From: Bacteroidota bacterium
GTDB taxonomy: Bacteria; Bacteroidota; Bacteroidia; Chitinophagales; Saprospiraceae
DNA: 7,713 nucleotides
Assembly: GCA_018969455.1 (NCBI GenBank)
Contig: JAGWYI010000186.1
Location: forward strand, 1 to 7,713
Direction: 5' to 3'
Shown: positions 1 to 4,888 of the stretch, piece after piece
How positions within the stretch are numbered: the stretch's first letter is position 1
Layout: each line of letters opens with the position of its first letter
Notes under the pieces: model-generated
What the model saw: the letters and a program-made list of their open reading frames with translations, nothing else
The model's database searches: none
What the model was told of the DNA's origin: nothing
Position numbers and translations under genes: made by a program

Positions 1-486
1 ATACAAGCCCGCATCCAGCCAAATGGCTTGCACACCCGGCTTAAAACCGGTAAGGGTATTGATCCCGAATATCACCGCCCGCAACTGGATGGAGATATAA
101 GGAACAATACCCAAAACCGCTATAACCGTAACCAGTACGGCCAATTTGGAACTCTTGCCATACCGCGATGAAATAAAATCAGCAATCGAGGTGATGCGTA
201 AATTCTTGGAAATCACAATCATTTTGCGCAATACCAGGTACCACAAGGGTGACAGCAAACTCGGACCCAAATAAACGCCCAAAAAGATCATTCCACCCGT
301 GGCCGCCCGACCCACCGAACCGAAAAAGGTCCAGGCCGTACAATACACCGCCAGCGACAAGGCATATACATAGGGATGATGCACCACACTCACCCCCCGA
401 TCGGCCCGGCGATCTACCCGCCAGGCAATCAGAAACAACAGGGCAATGTACAGCAGCGCGCTTCCTACGACCAGACTTAATCCCAT
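1..486 (-). CDS. SLC5-type sodium:solute symporter/sensor histidine kinase (CbrA type), N-terminal part
   Basis: Only the first 162 codons are present; the gene continues beyond the left edge. The start is the ATG at 486, 7 bp after the stop of the small upstream gene, so the two are probably co-transcribed. The protein opens with a membrane helix (about residues 4-22, followed by WRVDRRADRG). It then carries YCTAWTFFGSVGRAA (48-62), RITSIADFISSRYGKS (97-112) and GIVPYISIQLRA (126-137). These are the hallmark N-terminal segments of symporter domains fused to histidine kinases, as in Pseudomonas CbrA, and differ from those of stand-alone PutP or ActP transporters. In that family a transporter-like domain of about 13 helices is followed by PAS/HisKA/HATPase modules and controls carbon use through a response regulator. 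The kinase part is not visible, so calling it a kinase is inference from the family. A plain symporter is the less likely alternative. Confidence 0.82.
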   Translation of the reverse strand, partial: MGLSLVVGSALLYIALLFLIAWRVDRRADRGVSVVHHPYVYALSLAVYCTAWTFFGSVGRAATGGMIFLGVYLGPSLLSPLWYLVLRKMIVISKNLRITSIADFISSRYGKSSKLAVLVTVIAVLGIVPYISIQLRAVIFGINTLTGFKPGVQAIWLDAGLY

Positions 487-493
487 GCGGTGG

Positions 494-688
494 CTAAATT
501 TTCCGTTTTCGAACTACCAAAGCTACGACGACAATCAGTGCCAACCAAATGAAAAAAAGGTAAAAATACTGCAGGGGCAGGCCCATGCATAAACGCGGTT
601 GATCAAAAATCCCCAAAACGGGATAGCTGAGCAGGACCGCAAACAGCAAAAACACGAGGATCAAGCGGCTTTCACGATCGTTCGACAT
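494..688 (-). CDS. small two-helix inner-membrane protein preceding the symporter-kinase (CbrX-like position)
   Basis: A 64-residue protein. I chose the ATG at 688 (MSNDRESRLI...) over the longer open frame starting at 790, because the longer version would overlap the porin end and adds a non-membrane, cysteine- and serine-rich leader. There are two hydrophobic segments (about residues 9-26 and 40-58), a short connecting loop FDQPRLCMGLP, and a basic C-terminus RKRKI. It begins 19 bp after the porin stop and ends 7 bp before the symporter-kinase start. A small hydrophobic gene directly before the kinase is also seen with Pseudomonas cbrA (CbrX), so it may be a partner subunit or a translational-coupling element. 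That comparison rests on position, size and topology, not on an alignment. No enzymatic residues are visible. Confidence 0.68.
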   Translation of the reverse strand: MSNDRESRLILVFLLFAVLLSYPVLGIFDQPRLCMGLPLQYFYLFFIWLALIVVVALVVRKRKI

Positions 689-707
689 ACCCTGGCTAGC
701 GCTTGAT

Positions 708-2159
708 TTACAGGAAAATATGCGTTTGCAAGATGAGCTGGCCTTTGTACCCGCTTCGGGTGACATCGCCACCGGCAAGCGTTTGTACATAAACCGGGCG
801 CGTTTGGTATTCCAGTGTGATTTTGGTATTGTGTCCGGTAATAAAATAATTCAAGCCCACACCGTACTGAAAGGATGGATCTTTCAAACGGTCAAATTTT
901 TTGTATGTTCCGGTGATGTAGGGCATAAAAGCAGTGCCGTTTTTCAGTTTTGGCAACTGGTAGCCCGCCTGGGTGTAAAAAATATCGCCGGTGCCAATGG
1001 TGGGCTGGAAATTTCCGCCGCCAGCCCAGCTTTCAGCGAGTGGAGCAGGCGTGGTGTGGGTATTCAGAATGCCCACATTCCGGATGTAATTGGTGCCCAT
1101 GTTGTTGTGGTACCAGGTTGCCAATACGCTCAGGGCCGAACCTTTTTCTTTGTTGATGGGAATATCCAGGAAGGCATCTACGCCGATGCACAGGTGATCC
1201 TGGTATGTGGAGTCGCGCCCGTCGCTGGATTTATACAAAGAAGCGCCTTTTTGGTGGTAAAAACCGGCGCCGATGTTGAATATGCGTTTGGCGCCGAGGT
1301 AGGAGCCTGCATAATAAGGCAATTTGTTGCTTTCTTTGTCTAAAAACATCCAGCTGAAATAACCCGCTTGCGACCAGGTCTCGGTCAGCACATTTTCTGC
1401 CACGCCTTTGCCTACTGCGAGCGGTGTTTTGCCATTGGCAAAAGGCTTGTTGAGGGCCACGCGGTAATCGAGTTTGCCCAATTGACCTTTGGCATAAATG
1501 CCCAGCTGGCGCGCAAACTGGTCGGTGGCATCGATGGTAGGCCAGTTGAAAATGGGCGCATCCAGGGTCATGAACGTGAGTGTGCTGGCGCTCGACATGC
1601 GGGAAATGCCATTCCAGTAGGTCAAACCTGCGCCCATGTACAATTTGTCTTTAAAAATTTCAAATTCCGTCCAGGCATCGTGGATGAACAACTGCGGTTT
1701 TTTGCCGCCATTGTTTGCCCCGGTGGTTGCCGTTGTCTGAAACCCGGCAGCAGAAACACCGCCACCGTCGAAACTCTGGTTGTTGATGCCCCAATGGGTC
1801 AGGATCATGGCACGGGGCGAAATCTGGGCATAAGCCAGGAAACGGGAGCGCCGCAAGGCAACATCCTGGCTCCAGGCGCTCACGCTGCCCTGGCTGCCGT
1901 CGATCAGGCGGCCTTTCACGTCTTTGGTACCCGGATTGTTTTGGGTAGCGGTCACCCAAATCTGGTGCCACATAATGAAGCGGATGTATTTGCTGCCGTC
2001 TTCATTCAGTTTGAGTGTGAGCGGTTTGTACGAATGGTCTGCCGGTTTTGGCGGCGGCGGTGCTGGTGAATTGGTGCTTAGAGTGGTTGTAGGTTGAGCA
2101 TTGGCTAATGCAGCGCAAAGCAATGCCATAACAAGCGTATACAGGATACGTGTTTTCAT
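708..2159 (-). CDS. outer-membrane beta-barrel porin
   Basis: A 483-residue exported protein. The start at 2159 gives a textbook signal peptide (MKTRILYTLVMALLCAALANA) with cleavage expected after ANA at 21. A short Pro/Thr/Ser-rich linker follows (about 22-42, with APPPPKPAD). The remainder is an alternating pattern of aromatic and polar residues typical of transmembrane beta-strands, for example YIRFIMWHQIWVTA, KLYMGAGLTYWNG and ITLEYQTRPVYV. It ends in a hydrophobic, aromatic strand (LILQTHIFL), as expected for barrel assembly. Its length matches the porins of Gram-negative bacteria in the phosphate-selective or general porin group. It probably provides passive entry across the outer membrane for the substrate taken up by the nearby MHS transporter; the pairing is inference from gene order. 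The 64-aa membrane protein starts 19 bp downstream. I found no TAnnTTTG promoter in the 223 bp upstream, so it may rely on readthrough from the transporter genes or on an unrecognised promoter. Substrate unknown. Confidence 0.8.
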   Translation of the reverse strand: MKTRILYTLVMALLCAALANAQPTTTLSTNSPAPPPPKPADHSYKPLTLKLNEDGSKYIRFIMWHQIWVTATQNNPGTKDVKGRLIDGSQGSVSAWSQDVALRRSRFLAYAQISPRAMILTHWGINNQSFDGGGVSAAGFQTTATTGANNGGKKPQLFIHDAWTEFEIFKDKLYMGAGLTYWNGISRMSSASTLTFMTLDAPIFNWPTIDATDQFARQLGIYAKGQLGKLDYRVALNKPFANGKTPLAVGKGVAENVLTETWSQAGYFSWMFLDKESNKLPYYAGSYLGAKRIFNIGAGFYHQKGASLYKSSDGRDSTYQDHLCIGVDAFLDIPINKEKGSALSVLATWYHNNMGTNYIRNVGILNTHTTPAPLAESWAGGGNFQPTIGTGDIFYTQAGYQLPKLKNGTAFMPYITGTYKKFDRLKDPSFQYGVGLNYFITGHNTKITLEYQTRPVYVQTLAGGDVTRSGYKGQLILQTHIFL

Positions 2160-2382
2160 AATGAATTGCCTTTAATCCTGCCGGCACATTTGCGGCGGTC
2201 AGGTATGTGAAACGGAAATTGCTGTCGGGAACAGGATGTGCAAAGCCTGGCCAGCCAAAGACAGCAGATTTGGCAGCCGGTTTTTTGGAAATTAAAACAT
2301 TCAATTACAAGGAGTTATCTTTTTCACCTGCATGCCGCGCGCATACCGCTTGTACGCGCGCGGGTGCAGGCATGTATGAAGC
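2160..2382. other. intergenic region between porin and 82-aa membrane protein
   Basis: This 223-bp gap between two leftward genes holds a strong hairpin at 2327-2370 (listed separately). It also holds a short CTGGCCAG palindrome near 2247-2254, flanked on both sides by CAAAG. I see no credible small ORF with its own start and no match to the TAnnTTTG element on the minus strand. Confidence 0.5.
2327..2370 (-). terminator. strong GC-rich stem-loop after the transporter/small-protein transcript
   Basis: CCTGCA (2327-2332) pairs with TGCAGG (2365-2370), CCGCGCGC (2335-2342) pairs with GCGCGCGG (2356-2363), and TAC (2344-2346) pairs with GTA (2352-2354), leaving a loop of about 5 nt. Interruptions are a small internal bulge at 2333-2334/2364 and one mismatch at 2343/2355. 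It begins 12 bp past the stop of the 82-aa gene. On the minus strand the stem is followed by an A-rich rather than a U-rich stretch, so it is not a classical intrinsic terminator. It could be an mRNA 3'-end stabiliser that lets porin and transporter be expressed at different levels. Confidence 0.45.
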
Positions 2383-2631
2383 CTATCCTTCCTCGATGAC
2401 CACGTGGTCGTATTCGCCTTTCCAGGCGTACCAGCCAAAGAGGCACAATCCCAGCATAATGGGGGTAAAAATCGGGATGATGATGTACCAGAACATCTGG
2501 GTATCGAGCACGGCTTTGTTGTTTTTTACGGCTGCAGCGATTTCAACACCTGCCTGTTGCATCATGAGATACACCACGGCCAGTCCGAGCGCGATCCACA
2601 GAAAACCGCTAATTCTTTTTAAAGAATCCAT
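2383..2631 (-). CDS. small two-helix membrane protein accompanying the MHS transporter
   Basis: An 82-residue protein; the ATG at 2631 (MDSLKRISGF...) lies 23 bp after the transporter stop. The open frame extends further upstream, but that would overlap the transporter end and adds a charged stretch with no family character. Helix 1 spans about residues 8-24 and helix 2 about 47-68, separated by a mostly polar loop (about 25-45). The C-terminus GWYAWKGEYDHVVIEEG is acidic. Small proteins of this kind sit beside MFS transporters in Bacteroidota; I recall a DUF6814-type family with this layout but could not verify membership. The spacing implies co-transcription with the transporter, and an accessory or stabilising role is inference. 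No catalytic motif is visible. Confidence 0.75.
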   Translation of the reverse strand: MDSLKRISGFLWIALGLAVVYLMMQQAGVEIAAAVKNNKAVLDTQMFWYIIIPIFTPIMLGLCLFGWYAWKGEYDHVVIEEG

Positions 2632-2654
2632 ATTTTTTTGTTTAAACGGGTGAT

Positions 2655-4211
2655 TTAATCTTCTTGGGAAACGCTGTCTTTTTTCGATGGCAGATACAGC
2701 AGGCCGATCACAAAGCACACCGCTCCGATAACGATCGGGTACCAAAGGCCCACATAAGGATCGCCTGTCGGATTAGTGGTTGTTTTACTCGCATCGAACA
2801 GGCGGGTGGCGATAAAGGGCGTCAATCCACCGAAAATGCCGTTGCCGATGTGGTAAGGCAGCGACATGGATGTGTACCGGATGCGGGTCGGGAACAATTC
2901 CACCAGGAAAGCCGCAATAGGGCCGTATACCATGGTTACATACAGAATCTGGATGAATACCAGCAGCATCATAATCCAGAAGTTGGTAGCAGACAGCCAT
3001 ACCGTTTTTACACTTTCGGGTTTGGGCGCGGGCTTGGTTTTATCTGCCAGGACGGTTTTTTTCTCCACCAATTTGAAGGAAGTACCGTCGGTAAAGGCTT
3101 TTACCGTGGTGGTGGTGTACAGCGAATCGCCTTTGGCATCCAGCGCGGCAGTCATGTTCACGGCGGTGCGTTCGGCAATTTCGGTTTTGGCTTTGGTGTT
3201 GGCCAGGCTGTACATGGTTTGATAAATGGGTCGATAGGTCAAAATGGCCAGGAGCATGCCACCCAACATGATGGTTTTGCGGCCGATGCGGTCAGACCAC
3301 GCGCCAAACACCAGGAAAAATGGCGTAACGAGCAGAATGGCAATGCACAACAAATAACGGGTTTGTTCAAATTCTACCCCGCAGGTGCGTTCAATAAAGG
3401 TTTGGGCGTAAAATTGACCGGTGTACCACACCACGCCCTGACCCATTACGGCGCCAAACAGGGCGAGCAATACCATTTTCAGATTTCCTTTGTTGGCAAA
3501 AGATTCTTTCAAGGGATTTTTGGATATTTTACCTTCTTTTTTAATTTTCGAAAACAAGGGAGATTCGGCCATCCGCAAACGGATGTACACCGAAATGGCA
3601 ATCAGGAAAGCCGATACAATAAACGGCACCCGCCAGCCCCAGGCATTAAAGGCATCCACACCAACGGTTTTGCGGGTGGTCAGGATCACACCAAGCGACA
3701 GGAAGAAACCCAGGGTTGCAGTCGTCTGGATAAATGCCGTGTAATACCCCCGGCGATTGGAGGGCGCATGTTCGGCCACATAGGTAGCCGCGCCGCCGTA
3801 TTCACCGCCCAAAGCCAGACCCTGGATCAATCGAAGGGTCAGAATAAGGGCAGGCGCCCCCATCCCGATGGAGGCATAGCCGGGCACCAGACCAATGGCA
3901 AAGGTGGACAAACCCATCAGCACGAGGGTGAGCAAAAACGTGTATTTGCGGCCAATGAGGTCGCCCAGACGGCCAAAAACCAGCGCGCCGAACGGTCGGA
4001 TCACAAAACCGGCAGCGAAAGTGGCGAGCGCAGCCAAAAAAGCCGCTGTCGGATTGCCAGACGGGAAAAACTGGGTGGCGATAATGGGCGCCATCGCACC
4101 ATAGATGTAGAAATCATACCACTCGATCAGCGTACCAACCGAAGAAGCCGTAATGACCTGCATCAACCCCTTGGCGCTCATGTTTTCATGATTTGCGGTA
4201 GATGTTTGCAT
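2655..4211 (-). CDS. MFS transporter, metabolite:H+ symporter (MHS) family, with a large periplasmic insertion
   Basis: A 518-residue inner-membrane proton symporter of the group containing ProP, KgtP and ShiA. The start is the ATG at 4211 (MQTSTANHEN); the ATG ten codons on (MSAKGL) is the alternative. TM1 carries the MHS signature GTLIEWYDFYIYG (about 26-38). The loop 2-3 motif A is GRLGDLIGRK (80-89), TM4 has RLIQGLALGGEYGG (127-140), and the second-half loop motif is GAWSDRIGRK (303-312). Twelve helices can be placed. The usual family length is about 420-450; the excess is a polar segment at roughly residues 338-405, between TM9 and TM10, which places it in the periplasm. It is rich in Thr and Lys and includes a PAPKPE stretch. 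Likely substrates are small carboxylates, amino acids or betaines; nothing visible decides. The neighbouring small membrane gene follows by 23 bp, and the porin and symporter-kinase lie further downstream. Confidence 0.88.
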   Translation of the reverse strand: MQTSTANHENMSAKGLMQVITASSVGTLIEWYDFYIYGAMAPIIATQFFPSGNPTAAFLAALATFAAGFVIRPFGALVFGRLGDLIGRKYTFLLTLVLMGLSTFAIGLVPGYASIGMGAPALILTLRLIQGLALGGEYGGAATYVAEHAPSNRRGYYTAFIQTTATLGFFLSLGVILTTRKTVGVDAFNAWGWRVPFIVSAFLIAISVYIRLRMAESPLFSKIKKEGKISKNPLKESFANKGNLKMVLLALFGAVMGQGVVWYTGQFYAQTFIERTCGVEFEQTRYLLCIAILLVTPFFLVFGAWSDRIGRKTIMLGGMLLAILTYRPIYQTMYSLANTKAKTEIAERTAVNMTAALDAKGDSLYTTTTVKAFTDGTSFKLVEKKTVLADKTKPAPKPESVKTVWLSATNFWIMMLLVFIQILYVTMVYGPIAAFLVELFPTRIRYTSMSLPYHIGNGIFGGLTPFIATRLFDASKTTTNPTGDPYVGLWYPIVIGAVCFVIGLLYLPSKKDSVSQED

Positions 4212-4279
4212 GAGAATGTGCTTTTTAATTTCGAATAGACAATGGAAACGAAAAGTTATTTGGTTATTCAACCTGAAGA

Positions 4280-4287
4280 CAAAAGTA
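4280..4287 (-). promoter_or_regulatory. candidate Bacteroidota -7 promoter element for the MHS transporter
   Basis: The minus strand reads TACTTTTG, matching TAnnTTTG. It lies about 70 bp before the ATG at 4211, giving a leader of roughly 60 nt. No convincing TTG/TTTG -33 element is present at the usual spacing, which lowers confidence or may point to activator dependence. Confidence 0.42.
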
Positions 4288-4292
4288 TACAC

Positions 4293-4306
4293 ACATCTAT
4301 ATATGT
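4293..4306. promoter_or_regulatory. imperfect AT-rich palindrome, candidate operator
   Basis: ACATCTATATATGT matches its own reverse complement at 12 of 14 positions. It sits just upstream of the candidate -7 box of the transporter, in the -33/-7 spacer region where a repressor would block RNA polymerase. ArsR-type proteins usually bind AT-rich inverted repeats, so the adjacent regulator is an obvious candidate ligand; this is inference. Confidence 0.35.
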
Positions 4307-4355
4307 TGTTAGGTTTGGGTAAATTTTTTTTGAAAAAAATAAAAGATTATTCGTT

Positions 4356-4375
4356 TTTGGCACCATTCAGCCAAA
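4356..4375 (-). terminator. possible weak terminator of the ArsR-type gene
   Basis: TTTGGC (4356-4361) pairs with GCCAAA (4370-4375) around an 8-nt loop. On the minus strand the stem is followed, after about ten bases, by a T-rich stretch (complement of 4330-4345). The stem is short and the T tract is displaced, so termination would be inefficient. It lies about 75 bp past the stop at 4450. Confidence 0.28.
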
Positions 4376-4396
4376 GAATTGCAAGAAACCGCTTCG

Positions 4397-4408
4397 TTTA
4401 CCGGTAAA
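4397..4408. repeat. perfect 12-bp palindrome TTTACCGGTAAA
   Basis: A perfect inverted repeat with no spacer, 41 bp past the ArsR-type stop and over 100 bp upstream of the candidate transporter promoter. It could be a regulator site or chance; no second copy is seen in the window. Confidence 0.3.
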
Positions 4409-4449
4409 ATATTATAAATACAAAATCAAATGCAGGAAAAAAATGGGCT

Positions 4450-4749
4450 TCACTCCCCGATCGTCCGGATCAGGACTTCCAGAATTGCGTAGTAATCCGG
4501 CTTTGTGAGGGTGTAATAACTGTTCTTGCCATCGCGGCGCACCGAAACGATGCCGCGGTCTTTTAAAATGCGCAAATGGTGGCTGGCTACCGCCTGTTCA
4601 ATACCCAGTTGCTCGTGAATTTCGGATACATTCATGGCTTGCTGCTTGAACAGCATTTCAACGATCAGCAAACGGTGCGGGTGTGCAATGGCCCGCAACG
4701 ATTCCGTAGCCGATTCCAAAAATCCGAAATTTAATGGGCTGTCTTTCAT
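4450..4749 (-). CDS. ArsR/SmtB-type winged-helix transcriptional regulator
   Basis: A 99-residue DNA-binding protein. The start is the ATG at 4749 (MKDSPLNF...); an upstream TTG at 4776 in frame overlaps a promoter-like TAnnTTTG box, so it is unlikely to be the start. The ArsR core begins with SLRAIAHPHRLLIVEML (about 17-33). The helix-turn-helix follows (MNVSEIHEQLGIEQAVASHHLR, 39-60, written here as VSEIHEQLGI plus ASHHLRILKD), then the beta-wing GIVSVRRDGKNSYYTL (66-81). Family members repress their targets and release DNA on ligand binding. This one has no cysteine, lacks the ELCVCDL arsenic/metal motif, and has no DxH...H pair in the last helix, so a classical metal sensor is unlikely. 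It may sense a redox-independent metabolite or act constitutively. It lies upstream of the MHS transporter in the same orientation and divergent from the SGNH pair; either could be its target. Confidence 0.85.
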   Translation of the reverse strand: MKDSPLNFGFLESATESLRAIAHPHRLLIVEMLFKQQAMNVSEIHEQLGIEQAVASHHLRILKDRGIVSVRRDGKNSYYTLTKPDYYAILEVLIRTIGE

Positions 4750-4773
4750 GTATGGCCAAACGGTATGAATCCG

Positions 4774-4781
4774 CAAATGTA
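4774..4781 (-). promoter_or_regulatory. candidate -7 promoter element of the ArsR-type gene
   Basis: The minus strand reads TACATTTG, matching TAnnTTTG, 24 bp before the ATG at 4749. Transcription would start within roughly 20 nt of that ATG. No clear -33 TTG was found. Confidence 0.45.
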
Positions 4782-4853
4782 AGCACAGTTGCAGGCTCTT
4801 CCTGTGTTTCTGATTAAAAAAGCCGAAACAAGCGGCGCATGGTATAAAAACCC

Positions 4854-4882
4854 TTGCGAAAAAGGCGCATTTTGTACTTTTG
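4854..4882 (+). promoter_or_regulatory. Bacteroidota-type promoter of the SGNH pair
   Basis: TTG at 4854-4856 and TACTTTTG at 4875-4882 are separated by 18 bp, fitting the TTG-N17-23-TAnnTTTG pattern. The -7 box ends 6 bp before the ATG at 4889, so the transcript should be leaderless or nearly so. Confidence 0.6.
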
Positions 4883-4888
4883 CGCCTT
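4862..4888. repeat. perfect 8-bp inverted repeat across the SGNH -7 box
   Basis: AAGGCGCA (4862-4869) and TGCGCCTT (4881-4888) are exact reverse complements with an 11-nt AT-rich spacer. The repeat encloses most of the -7 element and ends right against the start codon, a position suited to a repressor site. Because transcription likely begins at or after the right arm, an mRNA hairpin is less likely than a DNA operator. Confidence 0.45.

Larger units (their letters stand above)
4212..4449. other. AT-rich regulatory intergenic region upstream of the MHS transporter
   Basis: This 238-bp gap separates the ArsR-type regulator from the transporter, both leftward. It contains a candidate -7 box (4280-4287), an imperfect AT-rich palindrome (4293-4306), A/T tracts around 4322-4344, a small stem-loop (4356-4375) and a perfect 12-bp palindrome (4397-4408). 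No believable small gene is seen. Confidence 0.55.

Noticed and set aside
249..497. An 82-codon plus-strand open frame rich in Pro, Arg and His
   Set aside because: It lies opposite the strongly recognisable symporter-kinase start and has low-complexity composition typical of a shadow frame.
720..2069. Two long plus-strand open frames (720-1343 and 1368-2069) opposite the porin
   Set aside because: Both are shadows of the porin, which has a signal peptide and barrel pattern. The hydrophobic look of the plus-strand products arises from complementing alternating beta-strand codons.
2002..2304. A 100-codon minus-strand frame spanning the porin upstream region
   Set aside because: It overlaps the porin coding start in another frame, shows no domain character and has no promoter match.
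2640..2647. GTTTAAAC palindrome between the transporter and the 82-aa gene
   Set aside because: Eight bases, AT-rich and inside a 23-bp co-transcribed gap; likely chance.
2664..4238. A 524-codon open frame on the plus strand covering almost the entire MHS transporter
   Set aside because: It is antisense to a clear MFS protein, its composition is rich in Gly, Arg, His and Gln without any fold pattern, and it has no plausible promoter. It reflects stop-poor antisense codons.
4774..4776. TTG as start of the ArsR-type protein
   Set aside because: The codon is part of a TAnnTTTG promoter box and the added nine residues are not family sequence; the ATG at 4749 is better.
4880..4882. TTG as start of the first SGNH protein
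   Set aside because: It lies in the -7 element TACTTTTG; the ATG three codons later is the natural start.
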